Source: an uncultured Coriobacteriaceae bacterium
GTDB taxonomy: Bacteria > Actinomycetota > Coriobacteriia > Coriobacteriales > Atopobiaceae
NCBI GenBank assembly: GCA_902797175.1
Contig: CADBRX010000140.1
Span: forward strand, 1-32,588
Length of the DNA: 32,588 nt
Direction: 5' to 3'
In this document: piece after piece, positions 8,521-15,845 of the stretch
Layout: the number at the start of each line of letters is the position of its first letter
How positions within the stretch are numbered: the first letter of the stretch is position 1
Made by a program: the position numbers and the translations under genes
Notes under the pieces: model-generated
What the model was told of the DNA's origin: nothing
Databases searched by the model: none
What the model saw: the letters and a program-made list of their open reading frames with translations, nothing else

Positions 8521-9567
8521 CTACGAAGCCGAGCTCTGGACGAAGCCTCCCGAGAGCGCGTTCGCCTCGAGCACCTTGGCGCAGCCGATGACGACGTTTT
8601 CGAGGGCGGTGGGGCTCACGTTGACAGGCACGCCGGTCTCCTCGCGAAGGCGCTGGTCAAGCCCGCGCAGGAGGCCACCGCCACCCGTCAGCAGCACGCC
8701 GTAGTACATGAGGTCGGAGGCGAGGTCGGGCGGAGTCACGTCGAGGGCGTCCTTGACGGCCTTGGTGACGGCGTCGAGCGGCTTGTCGAGGGCGCGGCGG
8801 ATCTCCTCGCTCTCGATGCGCACCGTCTTGGGAAGGCCGCTCATGACGTCACGGCCGTTGACCTCGACGTCGAGCTCCTCGGCCAGGGGCGCGGCGGAGC
8901 CGACCTTGATCTTGATGTCCTCCGCGGTGCGCTCGCCAATGGAGAGGTTGTACGCCTCGCGGACGTGCTCGAGGATCGTCTGGTCAAACTCGTCGCCCGC
9001 GGTGCGGATGGACTGCGAGACGACGATGCCGCCCATGGCGATGACGGCGACCTCGGTGGTGCCGCCGCCGATGTCGACGACCATGGAGCCCGTCGGGTCC
9101 TCGATGGGCAGGTCGGCACCGATGGCGGCCGCCATCGGCTCCTCGATGAGGTAGGCCTGGCGCGCGCCCGCCGAGATGGTGGCCTCAAAGACGGCGCGCT
9201 TCTCGACGGAGGTGACGCCTGAGGGCACGCACACGACGACGCGTGGGCGGGGCGACCACGGATAGCGCCGCGACCCGCGCGCCTTCTCGATGAAGTAGCG
9301 GAGCATGACCTCGGTGACGTCGAAGTCTGCGATGACGCCGTCCTTGAGGGGGCGCTCGGCGATGATGGAGCCGGGGGTGCGGCCGATCATGCGCTTGGCG
9401 TCTGCGCCCACGGCAAGCACGCGATCCTCGCTCTTGTCGATCGCCACGACCGAGGGCTCGTTCAAGACGATGCCCTGCCCACGCGCGGCGACGAGTGTGT
9501 TTGCGGTTCCGAGGTCGATGGCGAGGTCGCCATCGTATTCCCCAAAGAGCGTGTCAAGAAGTGACAT
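8521..9567 (-). CDS. mreB: Rod shape-determining protein MreB
   Basis: 348 aa actin-like filament protein that directs lateral cell-wall synthesis. The phosphate-1 motif (DLAIDLGTANTLV, about residues 13-25), the phosphate-2 region (VVDIGGGTTEVAVI) and the adenosine motif (LLTGGGGLLRGLD) are intact. The frame is open 11 codons further upstream, but the ATG at 9567 (MSLLDTLFGEYD) matches MreB proteins. A GC-rich hairpin (9584-9606) sits just in front of the ribosome-binding region. It is the first gene of the mre operon, 79 nt after the TPR gene. Confidence 0.96.
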   Translation of the reverse strand: MSLLDTLFGEYDGDLAIDLGTANTLVAARGQGIVLNEPSVVAIDKSEDRVLAVGADAKRMIGRTPGSIIAERPLKDGVIADFDVTEVMLRYFIEKARGSRRYPWSPRPRVVVCVPSGVTSVEKRAVFEATISAGARQAYLIEEPMAAAIGADLPIEDPTGSMVVDIGGGTTEVAVIAMGGIVVSQSIRTAGDEFDQTILEHVREAYNLSIGERTAEDIKIKVGSAAPLAEELDVEVNGRDVMSGLPKTVRIESEEIRRALDKPLDAVTKAVKDALDVTPPDLASDLMYYGVLLTGGGGLLRGLDQRLREETGVPVNVSPTALENVVIGCAKVLEANALSGGFVQSSAS

Positions 9568-9583
9568 GGTTCCCAATCCTGTC

Positions 9584-9606
9584 GCCGGGGCGCCGCGCAC
9601 CCCGGC
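9584..9606 (-). promoter_or_regulatory. Hairpin in the mreB leader
   Basis: On the minus strand a 10-bp stem with a three-base loop (GCCGGGG...CCCCGGC, one inner G-T pair) lies between the TPR gene stop and mreB, ending 16 nt before the mreB ATG. No T-run follows. It could be a U-tract-less terminator or attenuator for the TPR gene, or a structure modulating mreB translation. The structure is read directly; the function is inferred. Confidence 0.4.
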
Positions 9607-9646
9607 ATGTAGCGTCTAACTTCAATGCTGGGCAGCCGCCGCGATC

Positions 9647-11119
9647 TTACTCCGCGACGGTCCCCTCCTCCTCCCAGGCGCCCTCGGACTCCTGGGTAGC
9701 CTCGCCTTCGCCCTCGGTGGGCTCGGACTGGGCCTCGGCCTCAGTCTCGGCAGGCGCCTCGGTCGTGGCCTCCTCGCCGGCTTCGCCCTCGGTCAGCTCC
9801 GGGGTGGCGGCATCAAGCGAGGGGGCGACGCCGCCCTGCGAGGGATACACGGCAGAGACGGAAGCGACCTTCCAGCTGATGCCGTCACGAAGCAGATGGA
9901 CCTCGTAGCTCTGCTCGCCGCCCGCGGAGAGCGTGGCGGTGCAGAACACGGTCGTCTCGGTCATGGAGCGGTCGACGCCGCTTACCTTGACGCCCGTCGA
10001 GGACGAGGGCAGCACAGAGGAGATCTGCGTCTTTGCCTCGTTGGTGACGGTGGCGTCGAGCAGGTCGGAGATGTCGCCGCCCTCGGCCTTGGTCGTGAAG
10101 AGCTTGCTCACGACGGCCTCCTGCGTCGGCCAGCCGTAGCCGCTGTAGTAGCCATAGCCACAGAGGCCACCCAGGATGAGCGCGAGGAGCAGCAGGAAGA
10201 TGAAGATCTTCCGGCCGGTGTGGTTGTGCTTGCGGCGCACCTTTCGGTTGCGGCGGTCCTGCTCGACGAGCTCCTTCTCGGTGACCGAGAAGAAGCCGGT
10301 GTCCTCGGGCGAGGGCATGAACTCACCGGACTCGCCCAGCGGATCGAGCGGGTCGTAGCTGCCCGTGCCGTAGCCGGCGGCAGCAAGGAACGCGTCGGTC
10401 TCGGAGGGGCTGCCGCCCGAGATGGCGGAACTCGCGCGCTTGGCAGCGTCAAAGGCCACGCTCGCCTCGGATGAGAGCATGTAGGTGCCGTCCGCGGTGG
10501 CATGCGTGAAGGCGTCAACGGCCTCGGGCATGCGGTTGGCGGCGACGTATGCCATGCCAAGGTCGGCATAGATGGCGTTCTGGTTAGCCTGCGGCGTCGA
10601 GAAGTCGAGCGCCGTGCGGTAGGCCTCGACGGCGTCGACGGGACGGCCCATCTGCACGAAGCAGGAGCCGAGGCTGCGCAGCGCCGACGAGGGGTCGGGG
10701 TTCGCCTCGTCGATGGCGGCGTTGCGGAAGGCGACGCCCGCGTCGCGGGGGTTACCCACCTTGAGGTAGGCGTTGCCGAGGGCGACCTGGACCTTGTACG
10801 GGGTCGGGTAGGAGGCGTCCTTGGTCGCCATCGTGAGCGACGCGATGGCCTCCTGGGGCTTGCCGGCCGCCAGAAGGGCGCGGCCACGGTTGCAGGCCAG
10901 GGCGCCCGCGTTGCCGTAGGAGGAGTCCTGGAGGGCGTCGCCGTATGCCGACGCGGCCTCCGAGAACCGACCGAGCTTCATGAGGCAGTTGCCCAGGAGG
11001 TGGTCGACCGCTCCCGACACCTCACCCGGCTGCTTCGCCTGTTCGAGCGCCTCGATGGCGCCCAGCACGTCGCCTTTCCTGTATGCGGCCTTACCCGCAT
11101 CAAATGCCTGTTGGTTCAC
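9647..11119 (-). CDS. Membrane-anchored TPR protein with acidic tail
   Basis: 490 aa. Residues 1-230 are tetratricopeptide-like helical repeats (AFDAGKAAYRKGDVLGAIEALEQA, LLGNCLMKLGRFSEAASAYGDAL, DLGMAYVAANRMPEAVDAFTHA). A basic stretch (RRNRKVRRKHNHTGRK) precedes one transmembrane helix at about 306-328. An outer domain of about 100 residues resembles DUF4878/lumazine-binding-like folds only in size. A Glu/Ala-rich low-complexity tail runs from about residue 432 to the end. Topology is therefore cytoplasmic TPR, one membrane pass, and external domain. GAGGAG lies 5 nt before the GTG at 11119 but abuts the GTG at 11125, so 11119 is the better start. It sits just upstream of mreB; a scaffold role is plausible but unproven. 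Confidence 0.8.
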   Translation of the reverse strand: MNQQAFDAGKAAYRKGDVLGAIEALEQAKQPGEVSGAVDHLLGNCLMKLGRFSEAASAYGDALQDSSYGNAGALACNRGRALLAAGKPQEAIASLTMATKDASYPTPYKVQVALGNAYLKVGNPRDAGVAFRNAAIDEANPDPSSALRSLGSCFVQMGRPVDAVEAYRTALDFSTPQANQNAIYADLGMAYVAANRMPEAVDAFTHATADGTYMLSSEASVAFDAAKRASSAISGGSPSETDAFLAAAGYGTGSYDPLDPLGESGEFMPSPEDTGFFSVTEKELVEQDRRNRKVRRKHNHTGRKIFIFLLLLALILGGLCGYGYYSGYGWPTQEAVVSKLFTTKAEGGDISDLLDATVTNEAKTQISSVLPSSSTGVKVSGVDRSMTETTVFCTATLSAGGEQSYEVHLLRDGISWKVASVSAVYPSQGGVAPSLDAATPELTEGEAGEEATTEAPAETEAEAQSEPTEGEGEATQESEGAWEEEGTVAE

Positions 11120-11203
11120 TGTCACTCCTCGTGTCGTCGTGCTTTGCGCGTTGGTGCCAAGCCAAGCCGATACGTACCGTGCGTGCGCTCTTAGCCGTTC
11201 GTG

Positions 11204-11746
11204 CTATGCGTGCTCGATCCGGACGGACTCGATGACGTCGCCTGCGCGAAGCGCGGCGATGACGTCCATCCCCTCGAGCGTCGTGCCAAATACCGTATAC
11301 CCAGAGTCGAGCCCGTGCTGAGGTCCCAGGCAGAAATAGAACTGGGAGCCCGCGGAGTCGGGGTCCTGGGAGCGCGCCATGGCGAGCGCGCCGTCGACGT
11401 GGCTGTTGTTGGGGTTGGTGGTGTACTCCTGCCGGATGCGATACCCGGGCCCGCCGGTGCCAGGACGGCCAAAGGGGCCCGGACGTCCGTCGGCGACCTC
11501 CTGCGGGGTCATGTCGCGGGTGTTGGGGCAGCCGCCCTGGATCACGAAGCCGGGGACGTAGCGATGGAACTTGAGGCCATCGTAGTAGCCAGACTCGGCG
11601 AGCTCGCAGAGGTTGGCGACATGGCGTGGGGCGCCCTTGCCGTCAAGACGCACGCGGATGGTGCCCTTGCTCGTCTCGAATACCGCGACCTCGTCTCCTA
11701 TGACCTCGTAGCGGGGCTCATAGAGCGGGTCTGGGAGAAAGCCCAT
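11204..11746 (-). CDS. Cyclophilin-type peptidyl-prolyl cis-trans isomerase
   Basis: 180 aa. Cyclophilin core with FHRYVPGFVIQGG (catalytic Arg in the FHR motif), the Gln of VIQGG, and DSAGSQFYFCLG corresponding to the conserved GSQFFI segment; the C-terminal Val-Phe-Gly is also present. These enzymes isomerise X-Pro bonds. No signal peptide is visible, so it is probably cytoplasmic. The frame is open to 11809, but the ATG at 11746 has GGAGG 8 nt upstream and a clear extended -10 promoter 67 nt away. It sits as its own unit between the zinc-ribbon gene and the TPR gene. Confidence 0.92.
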   Translation of the reverse strand: MGFLPDPLYEPRYEVIGDEVAVFETSKGTIRVRLDGKGAPRHVANLCELAESGYYDGLKFHRYVPGFVIQGGCPNTRDMTPQEVADGRPGPFGRPGTGGPGYRIRQEYTTNPNNSHVDGALAMARSQDPDSAGSQFYFCLGPQHGLDSGYTVFGTTLEGMDVIAALRAGDVIESVRIEHA

Positions 11747-11812
11747 GATGTGTCCTCCTCGGAGCGTGGCCACCCACGCAACGTGCTTGCAATCAACATA
11801 CCTAACCAAAGA

Positions 11813-11821
11813 ATTCTAGCA
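11813..11821 (-). promoter_or_regulatory. Extended -10 promoter for the cyclophilin gene
   Basis: On the minus strand TGC-TAGAAT fits the extended -10 form TGnTATAAT (5 of 6 in the hexamer). It is 67 nt upstream of the cyclophilin ATG. The hexamer 17 nt further upstream does not resemble TTGACA. Confidence 0.45.
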
Positions 11822-11860
11822 GGACGAACGCGGTTTCACATATTCGGCAGAGAGGCGGCG

Positions 11861-12880
11861 CTATTCTTCCGTAGACGTAACCTGGGGCCTCGACGAGGGG
11901 TATGCCTCCTCAAAGAGCCGCCGATACGCGTCCACGCCATCCTCCTCCTGGGCAACCAGGGGCGCGAGCACCTCGTCCTCCCCCGCACCGGGCTGCTCCG
12001 CGGCGGTGGTCCAGGCAGCCTCGAGCGCATCCGACCAGTTGCGAAGCCAGCTTGCGAGCTCGAGGAGCGTCTCGCGCTCCTCGACGTAGGTGCCCGACGT
12101 GACGTCGACGCCATAGAGCGTGTCGACGAGGTTGCTCGCGCTGAGGGCGATCTCCTCCATGTCGTGCGCGCCGCTGACGAGGGCGCTCTGGTCATTCGCC
12201 TGCAGGGCGGAGCGCAGCGAGAGCTCGCTTTCCTCCAGGTCGTCATGGAGCTCGCCGAGCGCGGAATAGGAGTCGCTCAGCGTCTCGAAGGACAGCTCGT
12301 CGGCACTTTGGACCTCGAACTCGGCGTTGGGGTCGGAGTCCTGCCCCGAAAGCGTCTCGCGCTCGCCCGGGAAGCCGACATGCGAGAGGTCGGCCTCCTC
12401 TGTCGCCCGCTCGTCGTAGGCGAGGGGGTTCCAGGGGTGGGTGATGACGAGCACGATGCCACCCATGACGAGCAGCGCGAGGAGCGCGGCAAAGGCGAGG
12501 TTTCTGGTGGGAGGCGCGTACTCCCGCTCCTGGCGGGCAACCTCGGCCGCATCGGGTGCGGAGGGGATCGCGCTTTCGATGAGCGCCGCGGTCTCCATCT
12601 CGGTCTCGATGGTCGGCCGCTCGACGATGGGAACGGCATCGGGGTCTGCGGGGGCCTTGGCCTCTATCGGCATGCCGCAGTTAGGGCACGAGCTCTGCCC
12701 GTCAACCACGAGCGCCCCGCATGAGGGGCAGAACGTACCCTCGAGACGCCCCATCGACACGGTCGACTCAAGCTCGGCTCGGCAGGCCGGGCAGCGGACG
12801 GCATCGTCAGGCACATGAGTTCCGCAATGTGGGCAGACCAAGGTGACCTCCGGACTTGGGCGACGGCATGCGGCATGCAT
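11861..12880 (-). CDS. Double zinc-ribbon membrane protein
   Basis: 339 aa, not recognised as a named family. Two zinc-ribbon units lie at the N-terminus: CPHC...CPAC (about residues 16-33) and CPSC...CPNC (about 51-70). An acidic linker, one transmembrane helix (about 155-176, LAFAALLALLVMGGIVLVI) and a largely helical external domain of about 160 residues rich in Glu, Ser and Leu follow. The architecture resembles the zinc-ribbon membrane proteins common in Gram-positives. The ATG at 12880 (MHAACRRPSPE) is preceded by AAAGG at 8-9 nt and is preferred over an upstream in-frame ATG at 12922. It is next to the cyclophilin and TPR/mre genes, all envelope-related; its function is unknown. Confidence 0.75.
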   Translation of the reverse strand: MHAACRRPSPEVTLVCPHCGTHVPDDAVRCPACRAELESTVSMGRLEGTFCPSCGALVVDGQSSCPNCGMPIEAKAPADPDAVPIVERPTIETEMETAALIESAIPSAPDAAEVARQEREYAPPTRNLAFAALLALLVMGGIVLVITHPWNPLAYDERATEEADLSHVGFPGERETLSGQDSDPNAEFEVQSADELSFETLSDSYSALGELHDDLEESELSLRSALQANDQSALVSGAHDMEEIALSASNLVDTLYGVDVTSGTYVEERETLLELASWLRNWSDALEAAWTTAAEQPGAGEDEVLAPLVAQEEDGVDAYRRLFEEAYPSSRPQVTSTEE

Positions 12881-13035
12881 GCGCGATACCTTTTTAGGAT
12901 ACCCACCTTTGAGCGTCTCCATGGGAAAGTCGTTGGAAGTAAGGGTCTACCTTACCTTGAGGGTTATTACCCCGTTTACCTGCGACAAAGGCAATGCTTG
13001 CCTTACAGCAAGTCCTTTGGTTAGCTCCGCGGTTT
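12881..13035. other. Intergenic region with small inverted repeats
   Basis: Leader region of the zinc-ribbon gene. It contains short inverted repeats: AAGGCAA-TGC-TTGCCTT (12988-13004), an outer CAAAGG/CCTTTG pair (12986-12991/13014-13019), and GTAAG/CTTAC (12939-12943/12951-12955). They could be operators or RNA hairpins. No convincing -35/-10 pair is visible on the minus strand. Confidence 0.4.
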
Positions 13036-13121
13036 AGGCTTTGCTGAATGCCCAACGGCATTGCCCATTCCGCCGCATATGCAACGGAACGAGCAATGCC
13101 GTTGGGCATTCAGCAAAGCCT
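13036..13121. repeat. 86-bp near-perfect palindrome behind acnA
   Basis: The two 43-nt halves are reverse complements except at four positions (13065/13092, 13067/13090, 13073/13084, 13074/13083). The outer 29 bp are perfect. In minus-strand RNA (the acnA sense strand) all four mismatches become G-U pairs, giving a continuous 41-43-bp hairpin; in plus-strand RNA they would be A-C mismatches. It begins 15 nt after the acnA stop codon. No T-run follows, so it is not a textbook intrinsic terminator. It may be a 3'-end stabiliser, a U-tract-less terminator, or a small mobile palindromic repeat. Confidence 0.85.
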
Positions 13122-13136
13122 GTGAGTCAGCCTCCC

Positions 13137-15830
13137 CTATCCCAGGTGCTCCAGGACGTAGGGCAGGATTCCGTCGGAGGAGAGGAAGCGACCCTCCATG
13201 GGGGTGTCCACGCGCACGACGCATTCGAACTCGACCACGCTCCCGTCTCCGCGCGTGGCGCGCACGCCGCAGGTCCTGCTGGCCGGAAGCCCCGCGCTCA
13301 CGTCAATCGGGTCGAAGTCATAGGTCTCGGTCCCGTCCAGCCCGAGGGACTCGACGCCCTCGCCTTCCTTGAACTGCAGGGGGACGACTCCCATCTGGAC
13401 CAGGTTCGAGCGATGGATGCGCTCGAAGCTCTCCGCGAGCACAGCCTGCACATGCAGGAGCGCAGGGCCCTTGGCCGCCCAGTCGCGGCTCGATCCCGAG
13501 CCATACATCTTACCTGCGAGCACGACGAGGGGGACTCCCGCCTCGACATACCCCTTCTCGGGAGCGAAGACCGCGTCGAACATGGGCTCGACGTTTCCGG
13601 TGAGCTGGTTCTTGGTCCAAGCCCCCTTCGTCCCGGGCGCAAGGCGGTTCTCGAGCTTGACGTTAGCAAAGGTGCCACGCATCATGACCTCGTGGTTTCC
13701 GCGACGGGCGCCGTAGGTGTTGAAGTCCTTGCGCTCGACGCCGCTCGAGACCAGGTATTGGGCCGCCTTGCTGTCGGGGGCAATCGATCCCGCGGGCGAG
13801 ATGTGGTCCGTCGTGACGAAGTCGCCCAGGAGGGCAAGCGCACGCGCGCCCTTGAGGTCGACCACGTCGTGATGCTGCGGGTTTACGAAGTAGGGAGGCT
13901 CGACGATGTAGGTGGAGCGCTCGTCCCAGGCGAAGGTGTCGCCTTCGGGCGCCTCGATGCCCCTCCAGGCGGCAGACCCCTCGAAGAGTCCCTTCGAGCC
14001 CTCCCTAAAGAGGTCGTCGGTCAGGGTCTGCGCGAGCACGTCCTCGATCTCTGCCGTGGTGGGCAGCAGCTCGGAAAGCATCACGGGCTTTCCGTCGGAG
14101 GCGATGCCCACCGGCTCGTTGGCAAGGTCCGCGTCCATGGTGCCCACGAGCGCGTACGCCACCACGAGCGCGGGCTGGCAGAGGTAGTTCTGCGCGACGT
14201 CGGGACTGATGCGCCCGTCAAAGTTGCGGTTGCCTGACAACACGCTTGTCAGCTCGAGGTCGCCCGACAGGTCATGCAGGGCGGGCAGGATCTCTCCCGA
14301 GTTGCCGATGCAGCTCATGCAGCCAAAGCCGCAGGTGTAGAAGCCGAGCTTGAAGAGGTCGTCGGTCAGCCCCGCCCGCTTGAGCAGCAGCTCGGCGGTC
14401 TGGCTTCCCGGGGCAAAGATGCGCTTGACCCAGGGCTTGGCCACAAGCCCGCGCTCGACAGCCTTGTGCGCAAGCAGGCCGGCGGCGACCATCATCGCGG
14501 GGTCGGTCGCCGTGGTGCAGCTCGTGATAGCGGCGATGGCAAGGGTGCCATGCCCCAGCTCGAAGGTCTCGTCACCCACGGTGACGCTGCGGCGCTCCGA
14601 CAGGTCGGCATGCCCGTGCTCGGCCGAGACGCCCCGGAAGCGCTCGCGCAGACCGGCGGGCGTCACGCGGTTGTGAGGACGCGACGGGCCGGCAAGGCAG
14701 GTCTCGACCGTGGAAAGGTCGAGTTCCACGGTGCGCGCATAGACTCGCTCGCCACCGGCTCCATAGGCGCCCTGCGCCTGGAGGTAGGCGCGCGCGAATG
14801 CCAGCTCGGCCTCGTCGCGACCCGTGAGCGAGAGATAGTCAAAGGTCACGTCGTCTGCGGGGAATAGCGTGGTGGTGGCACCGTATTCCGGCGTCATGTT
14901 TGCGACGCAGGCACGCTGTGTGGCGGAAAGCGAAGAGACGCCCTCCCCCGTCGCCTCGACGAGGGCTCCCACCACTCCCGCCTCGCGCAGGAGCTTGGCC
15001 ACCGTGAGGGCAAGGTCCATGCCGGAGACGCCGTCGGGAAGCGAACCGGTGAGGCGCAGCTCGACCACGGGCGGCACGAGCATGGACACGCTCTGGCCGA
15101 GAGCCGCGGCCTCGGCCTCGATGCCGCCCACTCCCCAACCGACGACGCCCAGGCCGTTGGCGGTAGGCGTGTGGGAGTCGGTACCGACAAGCGTGTCGAA
15201 GCACGCCACGGGGACGTCGCCCTCTGCCAGCGCGTCGCACATAACCACGCGGCAGAAGCGTTCGATGTTGAGCTGGTGGCAGATGCCACCTCCGGGAGGC
15301 ACGATCTCGACGTTCTGGAACGCCTTGGACGCCCACTTGAGGAAGGCGAAGCGTTCGCGGTTCCTGCTCACCTCGAGCTCCTCGTTGCGACCCGCGCAGC
15401 CGGGACTGCCGGCCTCGTCGGCAATGACGGAGTGGTCGATTATGAGCGTGCAGGGAATCTTGGGGTTGACCAGGGCGGGGTCGACGCCGCGCCTGACAGC
15501 GGCGTCGCGCATCGCGGCAAAGTCTACAAAGACGGGCACGCCCGTGAAGTCCTGGAAGAGCACGCGTGCAGGCATGAACTCGATCTCGTCGCCCTGCTCG
15601 CCGGATAGACCGGCAGAGACGATGGCGTGCGCCTGGGCGACCCTGCGCTCGGGGTCCTCCACGCGACGCACGACGTTCTCGAGCAGGGTCAGAAGCGCCC
15701 GCGGAAGGCGTTCTGCGCCCGGAATGACCGTGACGTCGTGAACGAGGCGCGTGATGCCGCCCGCAGTCAGCAAGCGGCCCTTTGCGGCGACCTCGACGGC
15801 CTGGACGAACTCTGGGGTGATCTGAGACAT
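13137..15830 (-). CDS. acnA: Aconitate hydratase A
   Basis: 897 aa, the usual length of AcnA/IRP-type aconitases, which interconvert citrate and isocitrate with a 4Fe-4S cluster. Cluster ligands are C438, C504 and C507 (SCT motif and GFGCMSCIGNSG). The domain-4 serine loop GSGSSRDWAAKG and the substrate-binding RNFDGR are present. The first motif reads S-C-T-T-A-T-D-P where AcnA proteins normally have S-C-T-N-T-S-N-P, so the conserved Asn after Cys-Thr is Thr (residue 440). The ATG at 15830 has GGAGAGGAC upstream. It follows the P-type ATPase gene by 15 nt and probably shares its mRNA; the 86-bp palindrome follows. Confidence 0.95.
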   Translation of the reverse strand: MSQITPEFVQAVEVAAKGRLLTAGGITRLVHDVTVIPGAERLPRALLTLLENVVRRVEDPERRVAQAHAIVSAGLSGEQGDEIEFMPARVLFQDFTGVPVFVDFAAMRDAAVRRGVDPALVNPKIPCTLIIDHSVIADEAGSPGCAGRNEELEVSRNRERFAFLKWASKAFQNVEIVPPGGGICHQLNIERFCRVVMCDALAEGDVPVACFDTLVGTDSHTPTANGLGVVGWGVGGIEAEAAALGQSVSMLVPPVVELRLTGSLPDGVSGMDLALTVAKLLREAGVVGALVEATGEGVSSLSATQRACVANMTPEYGATTTLFPADDVTFDYLSLTGRDEAELAFARAYLQAQGAYGAGGERVYARTVELDLSTVETCLAGPSRPHNRVTPAGLRERFRGVSAEHGHADLSERRSVTVGDETFELGHGTLAIAAITSCTTATDPAMMVAAGLLAHKAVERGLVAKPWVKRIFAPGSQTAELLLKRAGLTDDLFKLGFYTCGFGCMSCIGNSGEILPALHDLSGDLELTSVLSGNRNFDGRISPDVAQNYLCQPALVVAYALVGTMDADLANEPVGIASDGKPVMLSELLPTTAEIEDVLAQTLTDDLFREGSKGLFEGSAAWRGIEAPEGDTFAWDERSTYIVEPPYFVNPQHHDVVDLKGARALALLGDFVTTDHISPAGSIAPDSKAAQYLVSSGVERKDFNTYGARRGNHEVMMRGTFANVKLENRLAPGTKGAWTKNQLTGNVEPMFDAVFAPEKGYVEAGVPLVVLAGKMYGSGSSRDWAAKGPALLHVQAVLAESFERIHRSNLVQMGVVPLQFKEGEGVESLGLDGTETYDFDPIDVSAGLPASRTCGVRATRGDGSVVEFECVVRVDTPMEGRFLSSDGILPYVLEHLG

Positions 15831-15845
15831 TTCGGTCCTCTCCAC

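Noticed and set aside
12894-13224. Small frames over the palindrome on both strands with near-identical peptides
   Set aside because: The similarity is produced by the palindrome itself; no start signals or codon bias support coding.
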